Below are positions 45,916 through 54,161 of a DNA stretch of 64,000 nt, piece by piece. The position numbers were made by a program, and so were the translations under genes. Every line of letters begins with the position of its first letter. Position 1 is the stretch's first letter. The stretch is from Acinetobacter sp. ANC 3781 (GTDB taxonomy: Bacteria > Pseudomonadota > Gammaproteobacteria > Pseudomonadales > Moraxellaceae). The stretch is taken from positions 53,486 to 117,485 of the forward strand of contig NZ_SJOH01000014.1 in assembly GCF_004331285.1 (NCBI RefSeq), in the 5' to 3' direction. The notes under the pieces are model-generated. The model was not told the DNA's origin. It did not search any database and saw only the letters and a program-made list of their open reading frames with translations.

Positions 45916-47178
45916 ATGCCTGACTTTCAGCTTTCTTTAAGTGAATACCTAAATACGGTCCAAGAAGTTATACGCGTAACTTTTGACGAACCTGTCTGGG
46001 TGAAAGCTGAAATCCGTAACTTAAGTATCAAAGGCGGCCACTATTATTTAGAGCTAGCTGAAAAAGAAGAAGATACCGATAAAGTGATTGCCAGTTGTAA
46101 AGCGACGATCTGGAAGTTCTCTGCAGCAAAAATGGTTTTAAAATTTGAGCGTGAAAGTGGTATCGAATTATCTCGAGATCTAAACGTTCTTATTAAAGTT
46201 AAAGCTACTTTCAGTCCTCAATACGGTTTCTCAGTCAATATTGAAGATATCGATTCGAGTTATACCTTAGGTGACATTGCACGGCGTTATCAACAGATAT
46301 TAGAGCGTTTAACTTCTGAAGGCTTGGTCAATAAAAATAAGCTCCTCCCCACTCCTTTCGACATTCAAAATGTCCTGGTCATTGCTCCGGAAAATGCTGC
46401 AGGTCTTGGTGACTTCAAGAAAGATGCCGATGCTTTAGATAAAGCCGGTGTTTGTCATTTTGTTTATCACACCGCGACCTTTCAAGGAAATACAGCTGCA
46501 GTTTCAATTATTAGTTCACTGGGTGATGGTTTACGTCAGTGGGCTAAAGATTTTGATGTAGCCCCGGATCTAATTGTGATTATTCGTGGCGGTGGTGCTG
46601 TAAATGATCTGGCTTATTTGAATGACTATGATTTAGCTGCCCTACTCTGCAAACGTTCAGTTCCGATCTGGGTGGGTATTGGCCATGAAAAAGACCGAAC
46701 CATTCTAGATGAAGTGGCCCACCGTTCTTTTGATACACCCAGCAAAGTCATTGGTGGTATTCGTAACCTGATTGTTGAGCGCACTCAAGAGGTTTTAGAT
46801 TCTCTACAAACGATCAAGCTCTTATCTCAGCACCAGATCACAGCGTATCAAAGCCAAAATGATCAATACATCCGAGTGATTAAGACACTTGCGCATGGCC
46901 AAATCAATGAAGCCAATAAAAGCCTGGATTTAATGAAAGGTACCCTGCAGTACTTAGCACAACAGCAAATCAAATTAGCATCAAATCAGGTTGAATCATT
47001 GATGCGTGAAACCCTATTACAGAATCCACGAAATGTGATGGCCAAGGGTTACGGTATAGTGCGTAGCCAAGGTAAAGCTATTCGTTCCATCCAACAAATT
47101 TCAGGTGACAGCATCCAGGTAGAATTACAGGATGGTACCATCGAAGCCAATGTGACTGAGGTATTAAGCAATGACTAA
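45916..47178 (+). CDS. xseA: exodeoxyribonuclease VII large subunit
   Basis: The catalytic subunit of ExoVII, which degrades single-stranded DNA from both ends into short oligonucleotides. The 420-residue protein has the OB-fold (residues 1-100, LSLSEYLNTVQEVIRVTFDEPVWVKAEI). It also has the catalytic-domain blocks IIRGGGAVNDLAYLNDYDLA near 222-241 and WVGIGHEKDRTILDEVAHRSFDTPSK near 252-277. It overlaps xseB by 8 bases and lies inside the prophage, about 2 kb before the retron. Host bacteria encode their own ExoVII elsewhere. This copy may be for phage recombination, counter-defence or msDNA trimming. Confidence 0.93.
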   Translation: MPDFQLSLSEYLNTVQEVIRVTFDEPVWVKAEIRNLSIKGGHYYLELAEKEEDTDKVIASCKATIWKFSAAKMVLKFERESGIELSRDLNVLIKVKATFSPQYGFSVNIEDIDSSYTLGDIARRYQQILERLTSEGLVNKNKLLPTPFDIQNVLVIAPENAAGLGDFKKDADALDKAGVCHFVYHTATFQGNTAAVSIISSLGDGLRQWAKDFDVAPDLIVIIRGGGAVNDLAYLNDYDLAALLCKRSVPIWVGIGHEKDRTILDEVAHRSFDTPSKVIGGIRNLIVERTQEVLDSLQTIKLLSQHQITAYQSQNDQYIRVIKTLAHGQINEANKSLDLMKGTLQYLAQQQIKLASNQVESLMRETLLQNPRNVMAKGYGIVRSQGKAIRSIQQISGDSIQVELQDGTIEANVTEVLSND

Positions 47179-47365
47179 AAAAGAATTAACATTTAAAGAA
47201 GGCCATGAAGTTCTTAAGAAGAATGCTGAGTTGCTTGAATCACAAGAAGAGCCTGATATTGATAATTTAATGAAGATTGTTGAAGAGTCTATGTCTGCTT
47301 ACAAAGTATGTAAGTCACGGGTGGATGCTGTGCAACAAGCTTTAAATGAGACATTTAAAGAATAA
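47171..47365 (+). CDS. xseB: exodeoxyribonuclease VII small subunit
   Basis: A 64-residue helical protein (ELTFKEGHEVLKKNAELLESQEEPDIDNLMKIVEESMSAYKVCKSRVDAV) with the XseB pattern of two antiparallel helices that coat the XseA stalk. It overlaps xseA by 8 bases. The pair forms a complete ExoVII operon. Confidence 0.9.
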   Translation: MTKKELTFKEGHEVLKKNAELLESQEEPDIDNLMKIVEESMSAYKVCKSRVDAVQQALNETFKE

Positions 47366-47492
47366 AAAAAGGCCAACCTTACGATCAGCCCTTTCTACAA
47401 ACTATCACTTAAGAATTCTTCATCCTTGAAGTTCAAGTTCAAACTAAGGTCATCATTCTTTTAAAAATAATCACCTTAATTAAAACAATCTA

Positions 47493-47627
47493 TTAATTGA
47501 TCGTTTTAATACTTTGTGCAGCTTTAAGACGGCGAGATTCAGCTAAACGCAGTTCAATCATTTGATAAATGTGATCAAGGAACAAACCTAGTAATTTAAA
47601 GCCAAATTGAATCAATACTTGTTTCAT
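47493..47627 (-). CDS. amphipathic small protein, 44 aa
   Basis: MKQVLIQFGFKLLGLFLDHI continues with YQMIELRLAESRRLKAAQSIKTIN. AAAAGG lies 8 bases before the ATG. It looks like one amphipathic or membrane-lying helix followed by a basic helix. No family is recognised. It faces the xseAB operon convergently. Confidence 0.5.
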   Translation of the reverse strand: MKQVLIQFGFKLLGLFLDHIYQMIELRLAESRRLKAAQSIKTIN

Positions 47628-47760
47628 ATATATACCTTTTAATGGGAGTTAAACAGAATGCTTAACTTTCAAAATAATACTAATTCCTCCAATAGAGGAA
47701 ATCAACATATTTTATCAATTTCTGCTAAAATATTTTTATATTCTCATTTTTGATCCACTT

Positions 47761-48318
47761 ATGACAAATTTATCAAATTATAATTTCTCTACTACGGTTT
47801 CTCATGTAACAGGTGCATTACTACATTGCCTAAGAGAATTTAAAGGAATCAAGCAAACAGATATGGCTCAAAATATCGAAATGAGTACATCTGGTTTATC
47901 TAAACTTGAAAAGGGTGAAACAAATATCAGCATTGAACAAATTTTCATTTTTGGACAACAATTTGATTTAAAATCATCTGAATTTATGTATTTGTTAGAA
48001 CTTGCAATTGAAGAAATTAATCAAAAAGGAATATTTGTAGCCAATACAAAGAGTAAGGTCGTACATATAGAAAAAACTAACAATGTACCAGTGGTAATGG
48101 GAGTTGCTGCCCTTTTAGGTCTGGCTACTGGTTCGCCACTTACTGCTTTGGGAATGGCTGCTATTTCGGGAGTAATTGCCCAAAATAACATCGATAATAA
48201 AGCACAGATCGCTACAACAACTAACGAACTCCAACTTTTAACGGATATCGGAACTTTAAAAAACATCATCCAACAATCTATTATTGAAAAATATGAAAAA
48301 ATCTTATCAAAATCCTAA
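47761..48318 (+). CDS. XRE-type HTH protein with hydrophobic C-terminal segment
   Basis: Residues 15-75 form an XRE helix-turn-helix (REFKGIKQTDMAQNIEMSTSGLSKLEKGETNISIEQI). The C-terminal part holds a Gly/Ala-rich hydrophobic run (about 109-140, VVMGVAALLGLATGSPLTALGMAA) and then a helical end. A DNA-binding domain joined to a possible membrane segment is unusual for a phage repressor. It may be a regulator of the neighbouring cargo. It has a bidirectional terminator with the convergent gene (GCCACC / GGTGGC, 48325-48348). Confidence 0.7.
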   Translation: MTNLSNYNFSTTVSHVTGALLHCLREFKGIKQTDMAQNIEMSTSGLSKLEKGETNISIEQIFIFGQQFDLKSSEFMYLLELAIEEINQKGIFVANTKSKVVHIEKTNNVPVVMGVAALLGLATGSPLTALGMAAISGVIAQNNIDNKAQIATTTNELQLLTDIGTLKNIIQQSIIEKYEKILSKS

Positions 48319-48362
48319 TCTAAAAATGCCACCGTATAGGTGGCATTTTTAGAATTCTTAAA

Positions 48363-48992
48363 TCAATTTTTTACTGATAATCGACCTACTTCTTTTAATG
48401 TCTTGTAGCCCATTCCACCTTTATGCCAATCATGCGACTTGGCGAGTTCAAAGATGGGCATATAAGTCGCCTTTCCTAAAAACAATCTTGCTTCATGTGC
48501 ACCAAATTTAAAATGATCATGGATGCCATGTCCCGTCTTCGGACTAAGCTTACGAATAGAATCACCAAACTCACCCCACCAGTGGTTTAGCCAAAGCATA
48601 TGCAAAGCTAAATCTCGAATATTGGCTTCTTGTTGTACAGTTCTAAGTTTCATTGTTTGTAGAAATGTCACTGCATCACTAAAATGGATAGCGAGTAATT
48701 CACTATAGCGAGGAATACGGAAGTATTGGTTGTGTCTGCTCCAAAGTTCAGTTCTTCTTTTCACACTACCTTCGCAACGGCGATCAACGATTTCTTTAAG
48801 TTCAGCTTGTTGCTGTGCGCTGATTTTAATACGTGTGTCGATTTGCTGTTGCAGGACTTCTTTTTCCAGTACGTCGAGTACCCATTTTCGAAATTCTTTA
48901 GCGACTGGTGTACGGGCAAAGAATGTGATGAGGTGGCAACCTCTCAATGAGAAAATACGGTTATCCATTTCAACTGATTTATGAAAACCCAC
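48363..48992 (-). pseudogene. phage antirepressor, 5'-truncated
   Basis: A 209-residue reading frame that starts in the middle of a Bro-N/antirepressor domain (IFSLRGCHLITFFARTPVAKEFRKWVLDVLEKE). It then has a C-terminal domain of the ORF6C/antirepressor type. Intact relatives have some 60-80 more residues before FSLRGCH. The homologous part stops near base 48960, just where the retron region begins. The retron probably replaced the 5' part. An expressed short form remains possible. Confidence 0.7.
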
Positions 48993-49156
48993 AATATGAA
49001 TTAATCAATATCGAAACTTTAAATAATGGTGAGAAAATTCGTTATTGGTACTCTATTCCTAGAAATGAGAGTTTTAGGGATTAAAAATAAAAAATATTTA
49101 AGAAAATCTAAATAAAATAATGATTTATTTATTGTTTTATTGTAAATTAGTAAATA

Positions 49157-49280
49157 GCACCTATGGAAAGATTTATGATTGTGATTCGCAATCATGTATC
49201 TAATGTTAAGACACAATGTAATGTAAACTTAGTATAACCTTTAGAACGTACTAGGTAGTCCATGAAGTTTCCATAGGTGC
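49157..49280 (+). ncRNA. retron msr-msd RNA, Ec67 (Eco2)-like
   Basis: A perfect 13-bp inverted repeat, GCACCTATGGAAA (49157-49169) and TTTCCATAGGTGC (49268-49280), gives the a1/a2 stem. Directly after a1 comes AGATTT, then a hairpin ATGATTG-TGATTCG-CAATCAT (49175-49195). An msd hairpin ACTTAGTA / TACTAGGT follows (49227-49256). The AGATTT plus TTGTGATTCGCAA block closely resembles the start of the Ec67 retron RNA as I remember it. The likely branch-point G is 49170. It lies 37 bases before the reverse transcriptase. Confidence 0.82.
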
Positions 49281-49317
49281 CCTTCTATTATTTCTTATTC
49301 TGACTTGACTTATTCCA

Positions 49318-51189
49318 ATGACAAATTTAGAGAATTTAAAACGTTGTGAAACAGCAAGAGATTTAGCTATACTTTTAGATATACCATACAAAAGATTCTC
49401 AATTATTTTATATCGTGGTCACATTTCTTCTAAATATTCAACTTTTGAAATTAAAAAGAAGGATCAAACTTCTAGAAAAATTAGTGCACCTTATGAATAT
49501 TTAAAAATTGTTCAAAAAAAATTATCAGTTCTTTTGGAACAATGTTTAAGCGAAATTGAAAATAATCGATTAGCTGAAACACTATCAAAATTTCAAGAAA
49601 ATAGACCAAATAAATATCCTAAATTTCACTTAGTATCTCATGGATTCAGAAAAAAAATATATATTGACTCGCCATACAATTTCCATTCTATAACCCCAGG
49701 AATTTTTACAAATGCTCATATACATACAAATAAAAATTTAGTTCTAAACATCGACATTAAAGATTTTTTTACATCAATCAAATTCAATAGATTAGTTGGT
49801 TTCTTCATACAAAATAAATATTTTGAATTAAGTGAAGAAGTGGCTTTGACAATTGCAAGGATTGCAACATTTCGAGAAAATGATAAAGTAATAGGATACC
49901 TACCTCAAGGTAGCCCATGCTCTCCTGTCATTTCTAATCTCTTTACTGCTATGCTTGATAGCCGACTAGTAAAGTTATGCAAAAAAAATAAGTGTGTTTA
50001 TACTAGATATGCTGATGACATAACAATTTCAACAAATTTAAAAGAGTTTCCAGAAGCAATTTTAACAATGGATGAAAATCTCATTGTTTTAAATGAAAGA
50101 TTAATAAGGCAATTCGAAACATTTGGTTTTCATATTAATAATAAAAAAACTAGATTAGCAAATAGAAAACAGAGACAGGTTGTAACTGGACTAGTTGTTA
50201 ATAAAAAAGTAAATATTAATAGACATTACTATAAAGCAACGCGTGCTATGGTTGATAGTTTTTGTAAAACTAATACTTTTGTTAAGTCGAAATATCATGT
50301 ATTCCATGAGCCACAGATAGAAGATTCACAATCTTTAAATGGAATCTTGAATTATATTTACAATATAAAAAAAGTTGAACCTTATAAGCTACTAGAGCAG
50401 CATGATGATTACTTAAAACATCATAATGAGTTTATAGATAAAAAAAATTGGGAAAGTCGCCTTCTATATCATCATATTAATACATTAAATGGATTGGATA
50501 AGATGTATGGCTCATTTATTTTCCATAAAAAATATGTATACAATGACAAACCTTCAATTATTTGTGAAGGTATAACTGATGTTATTCATTTTAAGAAAGC
50601 AGCTGAAAAGCTAGGAATAACTAACATAAAATTTAGTTCTTTCAACTCAGATTATCAATTTGAAAAATTATTACATTTAGATGGTGGCACTGAAAATTTA
50701 AAAAAATTTCTATCTAATTTGAAAATCCTTTACAAATCTGAAGTTCAATTAAACTTATTAAATCCAACTATCATAATTGTTGATAGAGATGGCGCAGGAA
50801 AAGGTGTAATTACTGAAGCTAAGAAACTCTTTAAAAATTCTTGGAAAGAACACTCTAGTACTACCGTACCTACTATGAAATTTCTTGCTTTATTTAAAAA
50901 ATTTTATATTTTTGAGCTACCTGTTGTACCATTTGATCCAGAGAAGACTGTGATTGAGTTTTTATATAACAATAGTACTCTCCTGAATGAGACAATGATG
51001 ATTAATGGAAAACATTTAATTTGTGAAGCAATTGCTTCAAAAGATCAAATAGATAAAAAAAAGGTTTACTCGAAAATTTCATTCATTAAAAATATTATTC
51101 CAAAACATGAATCTAGTCTAGATTACACATACTTTAAACAGGTCTTTGATGTAATTGAGGAAATTTCAACCTTAATGAAGACTATATAA
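49318..51189 (+). CDS. retron reverse transcriptase with C-terminal TOPRIM domain
   Basis: A 623-residue fusion. The reverse transcriptase part (1-370) has all retron marks: region X NAHIH (132-136), catalytic NIDIKDFF (144-151), GYLPQGSPCSP (193-203), YADD (231-234) and the VTG motif (289-291). The TOPRIM-like part has IICEGITDV (Glu417, Asp421) and IIVDRDGAGKG (Asp489, Asp491). This is the layout of Ec67/Eco2 retrons, where the TOPRIM domain is the toxic effector and the multicopy RNA-DNA product controls it. AT content is higher than in the late phage genes, suggesting separate acquisition. Confidence 0.93.
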   Translation: MTNLENLKRCETARDLAILLDIPYKRFSIILYRGHISSKYSTFEIKKKDQTSRKISAPYEYLKIVQKKLSVLLEQCLSEIENNRLAETLSKFQENRPNKYPKFHLVSHGFRKKIYIDSPYNFHSITPGIFTNAHIHTNKNLVLNIDIKDFFTSIKFNRLVGFFIQNKYFELSEEVALTIARIATFRENDKVIGYLPQGSPCSPVISNLFTAMLDSRLVKLCKKNKCVYTRYADDITISTNLKEFPEAILTMDENLIVLNERLIRQFETFGFHINNKKTRLANRKQRQVVTGLVVNKKVNINRHYYKATRAMVDSFCKTNTFVKSKYHVFHEPQIEDSQSLNGILNYIYNIKKVEPYKLLEQHDDYLKHHNEFIDKKNWESRLLYHHINTLNGLDKMYGSFIFHKKYVYNDKPSIICEGITDVIHFKKAAEKLGITNIKFSSFNSDYQFEKLLHLDGGTENLKKFLSNLKILYKSEVQLNLLNPTIIIVDRDGAGKGVITEAKKLFKNSWKEHSSTTVPTMKFLALFKKFYIFELPVVPFDPEKTVIEFLYNNSTLLNETMMINGKHLICEAIASKDQIDKKKVYSKISFIKNIIPKHESSLDYTYFKQVFDVIEEISTLMKTI

Positions 51190-51213
51190 AAAAGCGCCCT
51201 TAGGCGCTTTCTT
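51190..51213 (+). terminator. terminator of the retron operon
   Basis: AAAGCGCCCTTAGGCGCTTTCTT hairpin immediately after the reverse transcriptase stop. Confidence 0.75.
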
Positions 51214-51296
51214 CTACAATTCTTAAAACTCTAGGTTTCTGTGAAATTTCCATTCCAACCAAATTTTCAAGAAAACCTTTTTGTTTAACTCACAAA

Positions 51297-51947
51297 CTAC
51301 GCAGCAACATCTACTTCACTGTCATTTTTTTCTTCAGCGCCCTTCGCCTTAAAAGCAACTTTATAGAAGTCATGTAAAAAGATGCCGCAACTTGCATATT
51401 TTTCTGTATATCTTAAGCATAAATATGCAACAACTAAAAGAATAATTGGAATGGCAACCAGTAAAACAATCATCAGTGGCATACCCTTTTCATAAGAACT
51501 AACCATCCATGCAATATATTTATTCATAATTACAAATGGAATCAATCCTGTGAAAGCGCAAACACCATATAGAACGAGTGCAAATACAAATTTGATCCAG
51601 TGGGACTTACGCTTAAATCCTGTAACTTCCCCTGCATCATCTCTTTCACGTTCCAACATTCCTCTAATCTTTACATAATCCCTTACCCATAAATCTGCAT
51701 TTTCATAGTTTAGGAAAAACTTAACCTCACTATAGGTTATTGCATCGTCATTAAAGGCTGATTTGGCGAGCCTATCTTTATATAGAGTGGATCGTTTCTC
51801 TAGTTCATCACTTTCCAGATCTTCTGCTAACTTTAAAAATTCTGCTTTAATTTCTCTATCATGTTTTAGTTTGGCTAATCTATTGTTAAGAATAACTATT
51901 AGTATAGGTACTATTAATACCCCAATAATCTTTAATGCTGTTTCCAT
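51297..51947 (-). CDS. membrane protein of unknown function, 216 aa
   Basis: Start taken at the ATG at 51947; a TTG at 52004 is unlikely. It has an N-terminal membrane helix (LKIIGVLIVPILIVILN), a charged helical middle (about 22-100), then two or three further helices (WIKFVFALVLYGVCAFTGLIPFV and LMIVLLVAIPIILLVVAYLCL) and an acidic tail. No family recognised. A role in superinfection exclusion is possible from place and topology but not shown. Confidence 0.6.
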   Translation of the reverse strand: METALKIIGVLIVPILIVILNNRLAKLKHDREIKAEFLKLAEDLESDELEKRSTLYKDRLAKSAFNDDAITYSEVKFFLNYENADLWVRDYVKIRGMLERERDDAGEVTGFKRKSHWIKFVFALVLYGVCAFTGLIPFVIMNKYIAWMVSSYEKGMPLMIVLLVAIPIILLVVAYLCLRYTEKYASCGIFLHDFYKVAFKAKGAEEKNDSEVDVAA

Positions 51948-52055
51948 TACTATGTTTTTTATAAAGTAAAAGTTTGATTTAGGACTAATTCGACTATTTG
52001 TCAACCAAAATTTCAGGCTATTTCAAGGGTTTGTCAACCAAGCTTAATATTTGAC

Positions 52056-52556
52056 TCAAACATACTCAATAAACCCATACCGACTATGCAACGCAGCCAG
52101 CCCACACTTTACATCCATTCGTGCATCTAACTGACTGCGTTCATCTGTCACCATCTCTGACCAGGAGCAGCTGTAAAAGTAACGGCCAATGATGGCATCC
52201 ATCCAATCATCCAGTACTTCTGATTGCCCCTGTAGATCCAGAACTAAACGTTGAACTGCTCGAGCTTCATTGTCGTCAATTTCACAAGTCATTTTCGTTT
52301 TACGAGGCTTCGGTGGTACATAGTCACCTGATAGATAATCCGCAATAATCTGCAGCTGCTGATCAGCATGAATCTTTTTAGACTTCTTAGCCTTTACCGC
52401 ATTATCCATGGCCACGGCGATAGGATTCACTGTGCGACCGCTAGAACCAGTATTGGTATATAACCATGCTCCAAACTGTTGTAACCACCCCTCCAAATCA
52501 AAACGTGACCAATCAACCGACTGTAAAATATGTTGCTTCACTGCTGCAGTACTCAT
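52056..52556 (-). CDS. putative late-gene antiterminator-like protein, 166 aa
   Basis: A soluble protein at the end of the early minus-strand operon. That is the usual place of Q-type antiterminators in Acinetobacter phages. It contains ARAVQRLVLDLQGQSEVLDDWMDAI and GRYFYSCSWSEMV, the Trp- and Cys-containing block seen in such proteins. I cannot confirm the family. It follows the nuclease gene by 2 bases. Confidence 0.5.
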   Translation of the reverse strand: MSTAAVKQHILQSVDWSRFDLEGWLQQFGAWLYTNTGSSGRTVNPIAVAMDNAVKAKKSKKIHADQQLQIIADYLSGDYVPPKPRKTKMTCEIDDNEARAVQRLVLDLQGQSEVLDDWMDAIIGRYFYSCSWSEMVTDERSQLDARMDVKCGLAALHSRYGFIEYV

Positions 52557-52558
52557 CG

Positions 52559-52972
52559 TTATAAATCCCCTACCATCTTCTGTATTTGCTGAACCGCTAA
52601 ACCTGATTTCACTTGTTCTGTACTAAACCGTATTACCTGGTAACCCATCATTGTTGCCGAGTTATATTTCTCCATATCCCCAATATAGCCTTTACCCCTT
52701 GTATGACGACCACCCTCTGCCATCCAGATCCCACCTTCAACCTCAACCAGTATCTTTTTGCCAACAATGTGAAAATCAGCTTTCCACTTACGTTCTGGAT
52801 GAAACTTAAATTCTCTCTTAAATTCGATTTTGAGCGCTTTAAGCTGTGTTGCGAGCAATGACTCACCAATACTCTCAACTTTCGCACCACGGGGCTGACG
52901 TTTTGATTTAGCTGTGGTCTTACTCTGTTTGCCATACAGCTTTTTGTATTCAGTCAGTGAAATGCTGCTCAT
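52559..52972 (-). CDS. PD-(D/E)XK-like endonuclease, second copy
   Basis: A 137-residue protein with a basic start (KSKRQPRGAKVE) and the nuclease core KADFHIVGKKILVEVEGGIW followed by MMGYQVIRFSTEQV. The Asp, Glu-x-Glu and following elements fit a DUF559/Vsr-like fold. In related phages this slot can hold a Holliday-junction resolvase, so it may serve in recombination. The 41839-42276 product has the same fold but low similarity. Confidence 0.7.
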   Translation of the reverse strand: MSSISLTEYKKLYGKQSKTTAKSKRQPRGAKVESIGESLLATQLKALKIEFKREFKFHPERKWKADFHIVGKKILVEVEGGIWMAEGGRHTRGKGYIGDMEKYNSATMMGYQVIRFSTEQVKSGLAVQQIQKMVGDL

Positions 52973-53229
52973 GCATCACATCCATTGGCCAGTTCTTTAA
53001 AAAGTTGCTTTGCATGTTCAGTGAGAATAAATCCCTGTGGTGTTTCTCCATCCTTGATCACCATTCCCCAACTCGCCAAGCCATTCAGGTAACGTTGCAG
53101 GCTACGAATCGAAATCCCCATATTTGGCTCAATAGCCTCATGAATTTGTTTTACAGAGATACGTCCTTTGGTTGATGCCATGGTTTTGAAGATCATGAGA
53201 TTCATGTAGGTACGATCTGCATCCGTCAT
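52969..53229 (-). CDS. small winged-helix DNA-binding protein
   Basis: From the ATG at 53229, overlapping the upstream stop as ATGA, it is about 86 residues. It has a winged-helix pattern: KTMASTKGRISVKQIHEAIEPN, SIRSLQRYLNGLASWGMV, then the wing IKDGETPQGFILTEHAKQL. The longer start would run into the upstream gene. Likely an early regulator or replication accessory. Confidence 0.7.
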   Translation of the reverse strand: MTDADRTYMNLMIFKTMASTKGRISVKQIHEAIEPNMGISIRSLQRYLNGLASWGMVIKDGETPQGFILTEHAKQLFKELANGCDA

Positions 53230-53618
53230 ACTGCAGCTCCTAACGACCCATTGAATCCAACCTGTTTCAAATACGATTCCCATTTTTTGGCTTGAGCTGG
53301 GTCTTCAAGTTTTTCGGCGATACGAGCTGCAAGTTTGTCGTACGACTCTCCTGGTTCAGAGAACTTGCTTGAAAACTCTGGATGCTGTGAAAGTTTTTGA
53401 GCGAAGGTGTGAATCTGTTTTTCAGAAAGCTGTTGAGTTTTAGATCCTGTACCTGCAGGTTTTGCAAAAGCTGGATTTTGATTATTCGAATACTTGGTTC
53501 GATATGCGTTAATCACCCAGTCAGCAAAGTGATAAATCATCAGATCATCGCTCATGGTTTTTTCAGCGTTGTAAATTTCGAATGCACGTTTTTCTCGTTC
53601 AGCCCATTTCGAATTCAT
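53226..53618 (-). CDS. C-terminal part of the replication initiator (split gene)
   Basis: A 130-residue reading frame that starts at an internal ATG (MNSKWAEREKRAFEIYNAEK). The same frame stays open upstream through the iterons to about 53819, and joins the helix-turn-helix gene at 53779-54159 if 5 bases are added to the short iteron. It therefore probably was the C-terminal half of one initiator of about 312 residues. It may still be made separately from 53618, since the coupling to the next genes is intact. Confidence 0.65.
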   Translation of the reverse strand: MNSKWAEREKRAFEIYNAEKTMSDDLMIYHFADWVINAYRTKYSNNQNPAFAKPAGTGSKTQQLSEKQIHTFAQKLSQHPEFSSKFSEPGESYDKLAARIAEKLEDPAQAKKWESYLKQVGFNGSLGAAV

Positions 53619-53736
53619 GATGGTTTCAAAATCGATGCTGTCATCGGCCAGATAAATTTCTTCTCGAAGTTTTTTAAAACAAAACCACGATTTTTTATTT
53701 TTAGATTCTAATGATAGATTCTTTGAAAGATTCCGT

Positions 53737-53860
53737 GTCCCAACGTTGGGACTGTTTACCGGAATTGTTGGGACTCTTTCATGGAATTGTTGGAACTGTT
53801 CCGTTGTTGGAACTCTTTAAATCATCATTTTCAGCCTTAAAGAGTTCCATCGTTGGAACT
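53737..53860. repeat. iteron array, probable phage replication origin
   Basis: GTTGGRACTST repeats begin at 53745, 53767, 53789, 53806 and 53852 (plus strand). The spacings are 22, 22, 17 and 46 bases. The left end is a perfect palindrome GTCCCAACGTTGGGAC (53737-53752). The right end is AGTTCCA / TGGAACT (53843-53860). Iterons within an initiator gene are the pattern of the lambda O origin. Confidence 0.7.
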
Positions 53861-54159
53861 GTTTCACGACCATTTACACCGAGTAAACGGTAAACTTTGA
53901 CCTGTTTTGTCCGGCCTTTTCGTTCTCCGGTATCTTCAATCAAACCATCCTCAACAAGCTCATCTATAATTTTCAGGACGGTTTTTCGGTCCATTTCTGT
54001 ATCTTCAACCAGACGGGCTATGCTTGGATATGCGCAATGATCTTCACTTGCACGATCGGCAAGTGAAAGCAGCACTAATCTTTTAAGCGCTTTTATACTG
54101 CCGCCTTTCTTTTGCTTCTGACGCACTTTCCATGCCCAGATATTTGCATCTAAACTCAT
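53779..54159 (-). CDS. helix-turn-helix replication initiator, N-terminal part
   Basis: A 126-residue protein with a winged helix-turn-helix (YPSIARLVEDTEMDRKTVLKIIDELVEDGLIED) of the kind found in phage O-like initiators. The reading frame runs into the iterons and ends there at a TGA, caused by a 17-base instead of 22-base repeat. Restoring 5 bases would join it to 53226-53618. It probably binds the iterons. Confidence 0.75.
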   Translation of the reverse strand: MSLDANIWAWKVRQKQKKGGSIKALKRLVLLSLADRASEDHCAYPSIARLVEDTEMDRKTVLKIIDELVEDGLIEDTGERKGRTKQVKVYRLLGVNGRETVPTMELFKAENDDLKSSNNGTVPTIP

Positions 54160-54161
54160 AG

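Noticed and set aside
45916..47365. xseA-xseB as the host's own exonuclease VII locus
   Set aside because: It is well inside the prophage, between phage-type accessory genes on both sides; a host copy elsewhere is expected but cannot be seen here.
48938..49084. Plus-strand frame of about 45 codons (MRKYGYPFQLIYENP start) opposite the antirepressor start
   Set aside because: Overlaps the antirepressor on the other strand, has no ribosome site and is probably chance or a remnant at the retron junction.
51200..51289. Open minus-strand stretch of 29 codons reading like a protein end (MEISQKPRVLRIVEESA)
   Set aside because: No start codon, overlaps the retron terminator; too short to call even as a gene fragment.
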